Assembly (NCBI GenBank): GCA_947498815.1
Contig: CANMLU010000020.1
Location: forward strand, 1-64,000
Length of the DNA stretch: 64,000 bases
Direction of reading: 5' to 3'
Origin: an uncultured Aquimarina sp.
Lineage (GTDB): Bacteria; Bacteroidota; Bacteroidia; Flavobacteriales; Flavobacteriaceae
In this document: positions 1-8,099 of the stretch, piece by piece
How the letters are laid out: the number at the start of each line of letters is the position of its first letter
Numbering within the stretch: the stretch's first letter is position 1
Made by a program: the position numbers and the translations under genes
The notes under the pieces: model-generated
Databases searched by the model: none
What the model saw: only the letters and a program-made list of their open reading frames with translations
Told to the model about the DNA's origin: nothing

Positions 1-91
1 TTAGAGTGAATAGATAGTGTACCTTTTCCGTTCTTTAAAGTATAAAATATCTAAATACTAATCTAAAGGAGTGCTTCAACTTTGGGAGAAG

Positions 92-120
92 TGCACTTCG
101 ACTACGCTCAGTAGAACTAT
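92..120. repeat. Possible dispersed short intergenic repeat
   Basis: The stretch contains CTTCGACTACGCTCAGTAG. I recall this kind of sequence as a short dispersed intergenic repeat in many Bacteroidota genomes. Only one copy is visible here, so the call rests on memory rather than on repetition in the window. The rest of bases 1-227 holds a -7 box and nothing else I recognise. Confidence 0.3.
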
Positions 121-190
121 CGAGAATAGGATTTTAGTTTTAAAAAAATGTTCTTGGTAATTTGGTGACTTTTTAAACTTTGATTCTTTG

Positions 191-198
191 TAACTTTG
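191..198 (+). promoter_or_regulatory. Candidate -7 box (TAACTTTG) for the AI-2E family gene
   Basis: TAACTTTG matches the Bacteroidota -7 consensus TAnnTTTG and lies 30 bases before the ATG at 228. No well-spaced TTG -33 element is seen; the nearest is about 26 bases upstream. Confidence 0.45.
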
Positions 199-227
199 AT
201 CTTTTGTCTCTTTTGAAATTTTAATAT

Positions 228-1316
228 ATGAATTCAAAAACAATTGCGTACGGTATCCTAAGAGCAGTTGCTATTATAGTTGGTGTTTTGGGATTATTAT
301 GGTTTTTATATAAAATACAATCTGTCTTAGTATACATTGCTTTTGCAGCTGTTATTTCGCTCATGGGGCGCCCGTTGGTGTCCTTTCTTAAACGGAAACT
401 GAAATTTAATAACACCCTTGCTGTAGTATGTACGTTATTCATAACCATAGGATTGTTCTTTAGTATATTTACATTATTTGTGCCTATCATCATTGAGCAA
501 GGCCAACTTATCGGAGAAATCAATGTAAATGATATTGGCGACGATCTGGATCGTCTTAATCAAGAAGTAAGTGATTATTTTAATATTGAAAAACTAAGTC
601 TGGTCGAGGTCATTAAAAAAACCGATTTGATGCAGTTTTTTGACCTTAAAGCGCTCCCAAATGCTATAAATTCATTCCTTAGCGGTTTTGGAGCCGTTTT
701 GATTGGAGTTTTCTCTGTATTATTTATTTCTTTCTTTTTACTAAAAGATAGTTTGTTATTAGAAAACAGCATGTTGGTTTTTGCCAAAAAGGAAGATGAA
801 AATAAATTTATGAGAGCATTTAGCAAAATCAAAGATTTACTATCTCGGTATTTTGTAGGTTTACTTTTGCAGGTATTTATTCTATTCATCTTATATACTA
901 TACTTTTATTGATTTTTGGTGTTCATAATGCTATAGCTGTGGCGCTTATTGCTGCTATTTTTAATCTGATCCCATATATCGGTCCATTATTTGGAGGGGT
1001 ATTTGTACTTATTTTGGCTATCACAAGCAACCTTGGACTGGATTTTCAATCTGTAATGTTACCAAAGTTAACTTATATTTTAATTGGTTATCTCATCATT
1101 CAATTGATTGATAATTTCTTAAATCAGCCTTTGATTTTTGGTACAAGTGTAAAATCTCATCCCTTAGAAATTTTTCTTGCTATACTTATCTTTGGCCTTA
1201 TTTTTGGAATCGGTGGATTAATCGTTGCAGTACCATTTTATACGGCCATTAAAGTGATTGCAAAAGAGTTTTTATCAGAATATAAAATTGTCAAAACACT
1301 GACCAAAGATTTGTAA
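228..1316 (+). CDS. AI-2E family transporter (PerM/YdiK-like membrane protein)
   Basis: This 362-residue polytopic inner-membrane protein has hydrophobic segments near residues 10-65 and 65-95, a soluble stretch around 95-145, and a run of membrane segments from about 150 to the end. The region around 'NLIPYIGPLFGG' is characteristic of the AI-2E transporter family, in which some members export autoinducer-2 and others act as ion antiporters. The substrate here is unknown. The start is the ATG at 228, 30 bases after a TAACTTTG box. The downstream methyltransferase begins 4 bases after the stop, so the two are probably cotranscribed. Confidence 0.85.
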   Translation: MNSKTIAYGILRAVAIIVGVLGLLWFLYKIQSVLVYIAFAAVISLMGRPLVSFLKRKLKFNNTLAVVCTLFITIGLFFSIFTLFVPIIIEQGQLIGEINVNDIGDDLDRLNQEVSDYFNIEKLSLVEVIKKTDLMQFFDLKALPNAINSFLSGFGAVLIGVFSVLFISFFLLKDSLLLENSMLVFAKKEDENKFMRAFSKIKDLLSRYFVGLLLQVFILFILYTILLLIFGVHNAIAVALIAAIFNLIPYIGPLFGGVFVLILAITSNLGLDFQSVMLPKLTYILIGYLIIQLIDNFLNQPLIFGTSVKSHPLEIFLAILIFGLIFGIGGLIVAVPFYTAIKVIAKEFLSEYKIVKTLTKDL

Positions 1317-1320
1317 AACT

Positions 1321-2505
1321 TTGAATAAAGGATTGCTACATAAAGAAGTTCAGGAATTTATACATGCAAAATCAAATGACTCGATTGACTTGAGTAGGTT
1401 AATTTTGAGCGGAAGTCCTTTTGATACTATTACTCCACAAGAATTAGCTCAACAAATCACCGGTAAAATAAAAGCCAAACACAAACTTCCCTCCTGGTTT
1501 GCGAAAACAGGTATCTACTACCCACCAAAACTCAATCTCGAACAAACTTCATCTGAAACTACAGCACACTACAAAAGCAATTTGGTTTCGGGAAAAACAT
1601 TAATTGATCTTACGGGTGGTCTTGGGGTTGATGATTACTTTTTCGCCAAAAAAATGAATACTATAATTCATTGTGAATTAAATAAAGAATTAAGTGAGAT
1701 TGCCACCCATAATTTTGAAGTACTCGAAGCCAAAAACATCAACACCATATTTGGAGATGGCATCGAGATACTTAAAAATGAGTCTACTATAGATTGGATT
1801 TATATTGACCCTTCAAGAAGACATGATACTAAAGGGAAGGTTTTCTTTTTGGAAGACTGTCTACCCAATGTCCCAGAGCACCTTGATTTTCTTTTATCAA
1901 AGAGTAAAAACATATTGATCAAAACCTCTCCCCTGCTTGATATCCAAATAGGCCTTAACGCTTTAAAACATGTGAAGGAAATTCATGTGGTTGCGGTCGA
2001 TAATGAAGTAAAAGAGCTATTATGGATCATAGAAAAAGGATGTATCGGAGATGTTTTAATGAAAACGATTAATCTTCACAAAGAAATTCGTCAGGAATTC
2101 CAATTTAGACTGAAAGATGAAACATCGTTGTTATCTGGCTTTGCATCCCCAAAAACGTATTTGTATGAACCCAATGCCGCTGTATTAAAAAGTGGTGGGT
2201 TTACTACTGTAGCTGTACAGTATGACATAAAAAAACTACACAAAAACTCACACTTATACACCGCGGATCGCAATATTGATTTCCCCGGAAGGAAATTTGA
2301 AATTGTTGCTGTTTTTCCATACAACAAAAAAGCGTTGTCTAAGGCTCGAATAACGAAAGCCAATATTACAATACGCAACTTTGGCGAAAGTGTCGCTACG
2401 TTAAGGAAAAAGTTCAAAATTAAGGACGGAGGCGATATTTACCTATTTTTCACCACAGATCCGGATGATAAGAAGATCATTATACAATGTAAAAAGGTAC
2501 ATTAA
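1321..2505 (+). CDS. Class I SAM-dependent methyltransferase with THUMP-like C-terminus
   Basis: The 394-residue protein has a SAM-binding motif DLTGGLGVD (residues 96-104) and YIDPSRR (161-167), the catalytic-loop signature of a methyltransferase family that ends in a THUMP-like domain. Such enzymes are expected to methylate RNA; the target is unknown. The start codon is TTG, chosen because it is 4 bases after the upstream stop and gives the N-terminus expected of the family (MNKGLLHKEV). The gene ends convergently with the next one, sharing the four bases TTAA so that both stop codons overlap. Confidence 0.85.
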   Translation: MNKGLLHKEVQEFIHAKSNDSIDLSRLILSGSPFDTITPQELAQQITGKIKAKHKLPSWFAKTGIYYPPKLNLEQTSSETTAHYKSNLVSGKTLIDLTGGLGVDDYFFAKKMNTIIHCELNKELSEIATHNFEVLEAKNINTIFGDGIEILKNESTIDWIYIDPSRRHDTKGKVFFLEDCLPNVPEHLDFLLSKSKNILIKTSPLLDIQIGLNALKHVKEIHVVAVDNEVKELLWIIEKGCIGDVLMKTINLHKEIRQEFQFRLKDETSLLSGFASPKTYLYEPNAAVLKSGGFTTVAVQYDIKKLHKNSHLYTADRNIDFPGRKFEIVAVFPYNKKALSKARITKANITIRNFGESVATLRKKFKIKDGGDIYLFFTTDPDDKKIIIQCKKVH

Positions 2506-2975
2506 GGTTCTGAAAATACTTTGGCATGCGAAATATATCCACTTATATATTGCTTTAACTCTAAGGAAGAAACATCCTCCACATTTTTAAGTATAAAATC
2601 TTTATCCTCTTCAATGTTTTTATAATACCCAACAATTCTGGGAGCATTAGATTGAATACTAAGTCGTATCATTCGTAGCTCTATATTATTTGGCTCTGAC
2701 TGAATAGCATTATCAATCATTTTTTTTCCTTTATTGAAATAAGACATTTTATTAAAAGGGTTCCATGAAAACGAAGCTTTTAATGTCAAAGCCGCTCCAT
2801 GATACCCTTCATAAATAGCTCCTTGATTTTGTAATGCTGTTTTTGTTAATTCATAAAAACGATCGGCATTTTCTTTCGACTCATTACATACTTTATAAGA
2901 ATCGCGTATCTCTTGAACATCTACCTTAGCAGTAGTACCAAAAAAAATAGTAATCAATAATATTGTGAATCTCAT
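2502..2975 (-). CDS. Small exported protein of unknown function
   Basis: The 157-residue product begins with a short hydrophobic segment (about residues 1-17) that looks like a signal peptide, followed by a helical, TPR-like body. A segment near 'AIQSEPNNIELRMIRLSIQ' has the spacing of a TPR helix pair. I know similar hypothetical proteins in flavobacteria but no function. Its stop overlaps the stop of the methyltransferase gene on the other strand. It is probably periplasmic. Confidence 0.7.
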   Translation of the reverse strand: MRFTILLITIFFGTTAKVDVQEIRDSYKVCNESKENADRFYELTKTALQNQGAIYEGYHGAALTLKASFSWNPFNKMSYFNKGKKMIDNAIQSEPNNIELRMIRLSIQSNAPRIVGYYKNIEEDKDFILKNVEDVSSLELKQYISGYISHAKVFSEP

Positions 2976-3074
2976 TAGTAGGTCTAATTATTTTATGAAT
3001 ATGAAATCTAATTTGTAATAGTACATATAAATAAGCAACTATCACCCCCTTATATTTACTGATTCGAGATGAGC

Positions 3075-4082
3075 TTACTTAATTAATTTTGCAATGCTTT
3101 TGATATCAGAGTCTTTAATATTATAGGAACCATCTTCTTTTAAATATATAATCTCTCCAGTAAGACTATGAATTACAGATACAATCTTCTTTTGATTAAA
3201 CTGCGTATGCATTAAATAATAAAAATCTTCGCCCTTTAATATTTTAGAATTAAGATCATTATTATCAATTATTTCATAGGTATGTCCATATTTTCCGAAA
3301 AGCTCTTCTGGCTCTCTTGTTTTACCCCAAGTCGCAGCAAGGGCGTTATACTTTTTTAAAATCCATTTTGGAGCGTATAATGTTTTTTCTTTGAGCTCTT
3401 TAATTTTTTCGTCTTTTTCTATTCCATCTTCCATCACCAAGTTTTCAGAATTTGATAACCTTCTGTTCAGTTCCTGGAAATAATTTTTAACATATCCCAT
3501 ATCAAAATTATAGAAGCCAGGTTCCTCACCATATTTCTCATTAATCTTATCCATACTTCCAATTCGCATTTTGGAACTTATATCTTGACGCATTCTAATA
3601 TTGGGCGTAAAAAATATTTCTGCAATATTCAAGGCATCATATTTTAATTTACCTTTTTTATTCTTTTTAATATTCTGGAAATCGGATATCATCATAAATT
3701 TAAAAACAATGTATTCTCCAACAGTTCTGGTTCCAGGTCCCATGACACCACCTGTTTTTTCTTTGGTATACCCATTATCCACTAACCTGAGTATGGAGTT
3801 ATCTGAAGAAATATATTTTTCGCCTTCGTTATTGTAGGTTTCTTGATCAACAAAAACCACCTCATTAAAATCCCATACTTCTTTAATAACCGCTTTATAT
3901 TCTTCGGCATTTAATTGAGTGGGTACCACAAAAACTGTTTTAGTCTTTTTTAAGTTGTCAAAAACTGCTTGTTTATGTTTAGAAACATAAAGATTAATAG
4001 GAGACTTACTCTTTCCAATATTGATTTGCGCATAAGAACTAACGATACAGGTAAACAAAAAAAGAATTGTGAGTTTTTTCAT
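3075..4082 (-). CDS. Secreted protein of unknown function
   Basis: The 335-residue protein starts with a clear signal peptide (MKKLTILFLFTCIVSSYAQ, cleavage after about residue 19). The mature part is soluble, charged and has no motif I recognise. It may be periplasmic or outer-membrane associated. The next gene upstream on the same strand (4184-5779) is also secreted and has its own promoter, about 100 bases away, so joint transcription is possible but not shown. Confidence 0.7.
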   Translation of the reverse strand: MKKLTILFLFTCIVSSYAQINIGKSKSPINLYVSKHKQAVFDNLKKTKTVFVVPTQLNAEEYKAVIKEVWDFNEVVFVDQETYNNEGEKYISSDNSILRLVDNGYTKEKTGGVMGPGTRTVGEYIVFKFMMISDFQNIKKNKKGKLKYDALNIAEIFFTPNIRMRQDISSKMRIGSMDKINEKYGEEPGFYNFDMGYVKNYFQELNRRLSNSENLVMEDGIEKDEKIKELKEKTLYAPKWILKKYNALAATWGKTREPEELFGKYGHTYEIIDNNDLNSKILKGEDFYYLMHTQFNQKKIVSVIHSLTGEIIYLKEDGSYNIKDSDIKSIAKLIK

Positions 4083-4183
4083 GTTGGTTTTTAGATTTTC
4101 TATATAAATTAAAGTATTTGATTATGTTCAACTAGAGCATTGAGTTTTGCAATGATGCAGAACGAAAAATGAAAAACAATTAA

Positions 4184-5779
4184 TTATTTTGCTAACGAGA
4201 TTTTAACCAATAAATTATTCTTTTTACCATCATATGCCTCAAGGATTATATCCTTATTAGGCAATGTCGCTGCCTTGGTTAATTCAACAACATCCAATCT
4301 TGAATTCCTTAAATCACTACCAGTTAAAATAGCTTCTTTGGTAACTTCGCCAGTGACATCATCAATAACATAAGAAGTCAAGTAGATAAATTCTCTTTTG
4401 CCATCAAAGTATCGTGTTGGCGTTTCTTCAAAAGATCGCTTAAGGTTGGTAAAATCATCTATGTAGAACAAATAATGCTTTCCGTTGTTTTTGAAATTCT
4501 TGTAAGACATACTCCTTTTACCGATAGTACCCATTTGCCATTTTGGAAGCTTATGCATCCATGCTATTTTACCATCGGAAGATAATTTGAATGCAAAAAT
4601 ATCGCGATAGTAATATTTATAAGTAGTTCTCGAACCAGATGAGCTCGATGTAGTAAAGACATCAACATAACGTTGCTCTCCAAACATCGTAGTGCTACCA
4701 TCACTATTAAAAATGACATCATTTACCCTAAGTTTCTCCAAATCCTTTAAATCATTCTCTTTTTGAGTTCCTTCATTAATACGTGCTTCTCTTTGCAAGA
4801 TAAAATTTTGTAAAGTCTCTGAAGGAATATCACTTTTTGTCATAGCGCTTATAGATCCATCATTTGCCAAAGATGCAGAAAAGATTCCCGAAATCTCTCC
4901 TTTATTCATATCACCAGCATAAAAGCCTGAAACTTTAATAGCACCGCTCTTATCAACTTCGATAACTCCGTCTGTAATAGATTTTCCGGCTATATCAATC
5001 TTATTTTTGGTGATTGGTCCACTGTCTTCTGTAATCTTATATACTTCGGTTCGATAGGATTTTTCAAGTTTATCTTTTTCTTGAGTACCTTCATTAAAAA
5101 TGGATGCAGTCATATAAAAATCTCCTCGATTATCAATAAAAAAGTCTTCGCATCGTATTTTATCAGAACTATAGGGTAAAGCCACTTTTCGTCTCCATAA
5201 TAAATTTAACCCATCACTAAAAACAGTAACCCCAACCTTATCGGCTTTGTTATCACCTGTTTCAACTCGAAACAAGACCAGGAGTTTTTTCCCATCGGGT
5301 GATTTCTTAAATGCGAATTTGTTAATTCTGCCACCGGCATCAAATCCATACGTGCTTTTAAACCCAAAATCTCTGGCTACATTATCTTTATCGTTGATTA
5401 ATTGTATGGGTCTCTCTGCAGAGATAGTTCCAGGGGATATTTTTTGACCATAAGCTTTGTCATTCACAGTATAAAACACCACTGCCTTTTCGCCTAATTT
5501 CATGACTGTTTGAAAATCTCCTTTATCCTCTATAACTTGTCTTTTCTTCACATCTTCTTTGAGATCCTCGAGAGAATAACGTTGTATGGTCATACCATTC
5601 CGTCCTTTCTTAATAGAAACGAGTTTATTACCCGAAGCAACATTGTAAGTATTTACACTCCTAATACGTTTATACTTTTCTCCTATTTTAAATGTAAAAT
5701 CTTCAAGAAGAACAGGTTTTTGAGCAAAAGTATAGCTAGAAATAAATAAGGCAAAAACTAAAAAGTATTTAATCTTCAT
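4184..5779 (-). CDS. Secreted protein of unknown function, possibly beta-rich
   Basis: The reading frame is open from 5881, but I place the start at the ATG at 5779. There the protein begins with a signal peptide (MKIKYFLVFALFISSYTFAQ), giving 531 residues. A -7 box (TATATTTG) at 5833-5840 lies between the two possible starts, so the upstream ATG is unlikely to be transcribed. The mature protein has repeated 'DG' turns and alternating short hydrophobic strands, suggesting a propeller-like fold. No catalytic motif is visible. Confidence 0.75.
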   Translation of the reverse strand: MKIKYFLVFALFISSYTFAQKPVLLEDFTFKIGEKYKRIRSVNTYNVASGNKLVSIKKGRNGMTIQRYSLEDLKEDVKKRQVIEDKGDFQTVMKLGEKAVVFYTVNDKAYGQKISPGTISAERPIQLINDKDNVARDFGFKSTYGFDAGGRINKFAFKKSPDGKKLLVLFRVETGDNKADKVGVTVFSDGLNLLWRRKVALPYSSDKIRCEDFFIDNRGDFYMTASIFNEGTQEKDKLEKSYRTEVYKITEDSGPITKNKIDIAGKSITDGVIEVDKSGAIKVSGFYAGDMNKGEISGIFSASLANDGSISAMTKSDIPSETLQNFILQREARINEGTQKENDLKDLEKLRVNDVIFNSDGSTTMFGEQRYVDVFTTSSSSGSRTTYKYYYRDIFAFKLSSDGKIAWMHKLPKWQMGTIGKRSMSYKNFKNNGKHYLFYIDDFTNLKRSFEETPTRYFDGKREFIYLTSYVIDDVTGEVTKEAILTGSDLRNSRLDVVELTKAATLPNKDIILEAYDGKKNNLLVKISLAK

Positions 5780-5832
5780 GATTGAATGGTTTTTATAAGT
5801 ACTCATAACATAATAAATAGGTCCGTAGTATA

Positions 5833-5840
5833 CAAATATA
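5833..5840 (-). promoter_or_regulatory. -7 box TATATTTG deciding the start of the 531-residue secreted protein
   Basis: On the minus strand this is an exact TAnnTTTG. Transcription would start near 5826, about 47 bases before the ATG at 5779 and downstream of the alternative ATG at 5881. Confidence 0.5.
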
Positions 5841-5973
5841 TAAAAAGAAGTACTTCGGATATTTTTGATCATAGAAAACAAAGTTTATACCACTTTAATT
5901 ATTTAGAAAAAAACTGATTTTCAAGTTTTTAAAAAGAAGTCGAAATCAAATAAAAAATAATGGTAAAAAAATG

Positions 5974-6004
5974 TTGCATTGTAGAGACATAAAAGTTACA
6001 TTTG
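5974..6004 (+). promoter_or_regulatory. Promoter of the tRNA Ser-Pro-Arg cluster
   Basis: TTG (5974-5976), 20 bases, then TACATTTG (5997-6004): a textbook Bacteroidota -33/-7 pair. The first tRNA starts 46 bases after the -7 box, and the leader begins GCATCCGC, resembling the leaders of the other tRNA genes in this window. Confidence 0.75.
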
Positions 6005-6049
6005 CATCCGCATTTGAGATAGTAGTGCGACGTTCATAACATTTTTTTC

Positions 6050-6133
6050 GGAGAGGTGCCAGAGTGGTAATGGAGCAGATTGCTAATCTGTCGACGCGCA
6101 AGTGTCGCCGGGGTTCGAATCCCCGTCTCTCCG
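6050..6133 (+). tRNA. tRNA-Ser (GCU)
   Basis: The acceptor arm GGAGAGG pairs with TCTCTCC, the anticodon loop TTGCTAA gives GCU, a long variable arm (class II, as expected for serine) follows, and the T arm is GGGGTTCGAATCCCC. The discriminator base is G; CCA is not encoded. It is the first of three tRNAs in the cluster. Confidence 0.95.
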
Positions 6134-6143
6134 CATTTTGTTT

Positions 6144-6218
6144 CGGGGTGTAGCGTAGCCCGGTTATCGCGCCGCGTTTGGGACGCGGAGGTCGCAGGTT
6201 CGAATCCTGCCACCCCGA
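6144..6218 (+). tRNA. tRNA-Pro (UGG)
   Basis: The acceptor strand CGGGGTG pairs with CACCCCG, the anticodon stem is CCGCG/CGCGG, and the loop TTTGGGA gives UGG. The T arm is intact (GCAGGTTCGAATCCTGC). It lies 10 bases after tRNA-Ser. Confidence 0.95.
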
Positions 6219-6235
6219 CATTTTTTAAGAGTTAC

Positions 6236-6309
6236 GGGCTCGTAGCTCAGCTGGATAGAGCACCTCCCTTCTAAGGAGGCGGTCATAGGTTCGAATCCTA
6301 TCGGGCTCA
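6236..6309 (+). tRNA. tRNA-Arg (UCU)
   Basis: The acceptor strand GGGCTCG pairs with CGGGCTC (with G-U pairs), the anticodon stem is CCTCC/GGAGG, and the loop CTTCTAA gives UCU. Its last bases plus the following terminator are repeated exactly at 8100-8145, and a damaged copy of its D arm to 3' end lies at 6594-6661. Confidence 0.95.
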
Positions 6310-6350
6310 CATTAAGCCATACTAGAAATAGTGTGGCTTTTTTGTTTTTA
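6305..6350 (+). repeat. 46-bp direct repeat, copy 1 (end of tRNA-Arg plus terminator)
   Basis: This copy begins with the last bases of tRNA-Arg (GCTCA) and runs through the terminator hairpin and its T-run. It is identical over 46 bases to 8100-8145, 1795 bases away. The two copies bound the GIY-YIG/YdhR/HxlR block. Confidence 0.95.
6313..6340 (+). terminator. Intrinsic terminator of the tRNA cluster
   Basis: AAGCCATACTA and TAGTGTGGCTT form an 11-bp stem with a 4-base loop and one G-U pair, followed by a T-run. Confidence 0.85.
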
Positions 6351-6352
6351 TT

Positions 6353-6607
6353 ATGATATATATTGTTTACATACTTTATTCAAAAACTATCAATCGCTAT
6401 TATGTTGGTTACACTGGAGATGATATCGAAGAGCGCTTGAGAAAACACAATACTAATCATAAAGGGTATACCGGAAAAACGGATGATTGGGAAATTATGT
6501 ATACCGAATCCTATACTTCAAAAACTGAAGCTATGCAACGTGAATTAAAAATTAAAAAGCGAAAATCCCGAAAGTATATTGAAGAGTTAATACGCTCAGC
6601 TGGATAG
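6353..6607 (+). CDS. GIY-YIG nuclease domain protein, ending inside a tRNA remnant
   Basis: This 84-residue protein matches the stand-alone GIY-YIG fold (YhbQ/SLX1-like). It has the paired tyrosine strands 'YIVYIL' and 'YYVGYT' near residues 3-20, a basic region, and 'EAMQRELKIKKRKSRKYIEELI' split around residues 58-80, which carries the conserved Glu and Lys pattern. It probably cleaves or nicks DNA. The last codons (S-A-G-stop) are read from GCTCAGCTGGATAG, the D-arm sequence of tRNA-Arg, so the reading frame is fused to a broken tRNA copy. That position, next to tRNA genes and inside a direct-repeat block, suggests a small mobile or homing-like unit. Whether the nuclease is active is unknown. 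Confidence 0.8.
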   Translation: MIYIVYILYSKTINRYYVGYTGDDIEERLRKHNTNHKGYTGKTDDWEIMYTESYTSKTEAMQRELKIKKRKSRKYIEELIRSAG

Positions 6608-6661
6608 ACCATCCCGCTTTTTTAAGCGGGACGGTCATAGGTTCGAATCCTATCGGGCTCA
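6594..6661 (+). pseudogene. Broken tRNA-Arg copy (D arm to 3' end, no 5' acceptor strand)
   Basis: From GCTCAGCTGGATAG onward the sequence follows tRNA-Arg (UCU), including an identical T arm and 3' acceptor strand. The 5' acceptor strand and bases 8-9 are replaced by the end of the GIY-YIG gene. The anticodon arm is altered to CCCGC-TTTTTTAA-GCGGG with an 8-base loop, so no normal 7-base anticodon loop can form. I judge it not to be a functional tRNA. Confidence 0.75.
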
Positions 6662-6682
6662 CAAATAAGGCAAAATTTACCG

Positions 6683-6711
6683 AAGCGAGACTATATTGTC
6701 TCGCTTTTTTG
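6683..6711 (+). terminator. Intrinsic terminator after the tRNA remnant
   Basis: AGCGAGAC and GTCTCGCT form an 8-bp stem with a 6-base loop, followed by a T-run. It differs from the terminator shared by the 46-bp repeats. Confidence 0.75.
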
Positions 6712-6778
6712 TTTGTATAAAATAAACCTGATTGAATTTATATAATAGTTGCCTATACATAGGAAAATAAGATAACTT

Positions 6779-7090
6779 TTAACCTATCGGTGCATTATCG
6801 ATTTTACTTAAGTCTTCGAAAATATCAAAAACATGGTCAGTAATATCAGTTATACCAATAGCATTCAGTCTTTTAATATGCATTTCCCTATATTTTTTTA
6901 AGTATTCAATATTTTTGAACAAATATGTTGAACCAAAATGATTAGTTCCTTCTTCATAAGTCCATATTTTCCAAATAACACCTTCCTCTTTTGCTATACT
7001 TTCGGCCAATTGCTTATTTCCTTCCATAAATTCTTGTGTAACAGGACCATCATATTTTAAATGCAAGTCCCAAATTTTTTGTATGCTCAT
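6779..7090 (-). CDS. YdhR-like putative monooxygenase
   Basis: The 103-residue protein resembles the YdhR family of small dimeric ferredoxin-like-fold proteins. The match is around residues 28-72, with the pattern 'EEGVIWKIWTYEEGTNHFGS' followed by a 'YLF' strand and a segment rich in R/H. YdhR proteins are thought to be monooxygenases of aromatic compounds, but substrates are unproven. It follows the membrane protein gene on the same strand by 15 bases and is divergent from the HxlR regulator, which is the likely controller of both. Confidence 0.65.
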   Translation of the reverse strand: MSIQKIWDLHLKYDGPVTQEFMEGNKQLAESIAKEEGVIWKIWTYEEGTNHFGSTYLFKNIEYLKKYREMHIKRLNAIGITDITDHVFDIFEDLSKIDNAPIG

Positions 7091-7105
7091 ATTATTAATT
7101 TTTAA

Positions 7106-7483
7106 TTATTGATTTCGTTTTAGATTTATAAAACATAAAATAGTAAGTAAAGTAAAGAATGCCGGGTCAGACCAACCAAATCCATAAAAAATCCCTTTAT
7201 AGATAGCAAAAAGGGTTATAATAACCCCTAATATGTTTGTCCATAATAATCCAGTCAAAATTTTCTTTGCATAAATACTTTTTTCCTCTACATCCTTGAA
7301 TAAAAAACTAATAATCGCAATCCCTCCTAAAAAAATGGTAGTGTGTTGTGATAAAAAAACTGAATATTTATCATTTAACTCAAGTCCATAATTTGGCCAT
7401 AGCAGATTAGGAATAAAAAATAAACCTAATCCAAAAACGGCATAAATTACTCCGTGTATTGTTAAAAATCTTTTAGTACTCAT
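7106..7483 (-). CDS. Four-helix membrane protein of unknown function
   Basis: The 125 residues form about four membrane segments (near 7-28, 46-62, 74-93 and 100-120). No family function is known to me. It is first in a two-gene unit with the YdhR-like gene and divergent from the HxlR gene, a common layout for a regulator and its targets. Confidence 0.65.
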   Translation of the reverse strand: MSTKRFLTIHGVIYAVFGLGLFFIPNLLWPNYGLELNDKYSVFLSQHTTIFLGGIAIISFLFKDVEEKSIYAKKILTGLLWTNILGVIITLFAIYKGIFYGFGWSDPAFFTLLTILCFINLKRNQ

Positions 7484-7557
7484 ATCATATTTTTTGATTT
7501 ACGCTACAAATTTAAATTTAATAGTTTATTTTTGATACTTATTTACAAAAAGATACT

Positions 7558-7575
7558 AGTTTCTAATACGAAACT
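7558..7575. promoter_or_regulatory. Candidate HxlR operator, inverted repeat AGTTTC-N6-GAAACT
   Basis: A perfect 6-bp inverted repeat with a 6-base spacer lies in the divergent intergenic region, 17 bases before the chosen HxlR start. HxlR regulators bind short palindromes next to their own gene, so this is a reasonable operator candidate. It also argues against the upstream start at 7532. Confidence 0.35.
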
Positions 7576-7591
7576 ATATAATTATTTAGTA

Positions 7592-7951
7592 ATGACAATG
7601 AAACAAGAACAACAACTTTCAAAAGAATGTATTGGACAGTTACTAGCGATTAGAGACACAATGGAGTTGTTATCTGGAAAATGGAAAATACAAATTATAG
7701 GTACATTACTTCGAGGTGGAACAATGCGATTTATGGAATTAAAAAGAAGTTTAAATGGAATTGCGCCAAAAAAATTATCTAATGATTTACAAGAACTTGA
7801 GTTAAACAAGTTAATTACTCGTGAAGTTAAAGAAACTAAACCCATTACGGTTGAATATTCTTTGACAGAACACGGCAAAACATTAGACAATTTAATAGGC
7901 GAGATTATATTTTGGGGACAGAATCATAGGACAGAGATCATTAAAAAATAA
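7592..7951 (+). CDS. HxlR family winged-helix transcriptional regulator
   Basis: The core shows the HxlR signature: one Cys near the N-terminus (KECIGQLLAIRDTMELLSGK), then 'KWKIQIIGTL', 'MRFMELKRSLNGIAPKKLS' as the helix-turn-helix, and a wing ending in 'YSLTEHG'. The frame is open from 7532, but I prefer the ATG at 7592 (120 residues; 7598 is also possible), because the upstream part is unlike the family and would cover the palindrome at 7558-7575. The single Cys suggests redox or electrophile sensing, as in many HxlR proteins. The likely targets are the divergent genes at 6779-7483. Confidence 0.85.
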   Translation: MTMKQEQQLSKECIGQLLAIRDTMELLSGKWKIQIIGTLLRGGTMRFMELKRSLNGIAPKKLSNDLQELELNKLITREVKETKPITVEYSLTEHGKTLDNLIGEIIFWGQNHRTEIIKK

Positions 7952-8099
7952 ATACTATAGGTTACAAAATTGTTTTTTTAAGTTAAATATTTTATTACAT
8001 AATTGTTCTGACAAACTATGAACAAAGCTTGATTGTCTTTTGAATATTCTGAAATTTCTTTTAAATTTTCTTAAAAAAGTTCGAAATTTGCATCCTTGC
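7952..8099 (+). other. Promoter-like tail without a gene, ending at the tRNA-Arg repeat
   Basis: No gene is visible. The last 25 bases (AAAAAAGTTCGAAATTTGCATC around 8075-8092) look like the AT-rich promoter and leader of a flavobacterial tRNA gene, compare TTACATTTGCATCC before tRNA-Ser. They are followed directly by only the last bases of tRNA-Arg and its terminator. The -7 match is imperfect (GAAATTTG) and no spaced TTG is seen. Confidence 0.4.

Noticed and set aside
6594-6661. A functional tRNA-Lys or tRNA-Arg
   Set aside because: The 5' acceptor strand is missing and the anticodon loop has eight bases, so a normal cloverleaf cannot form.
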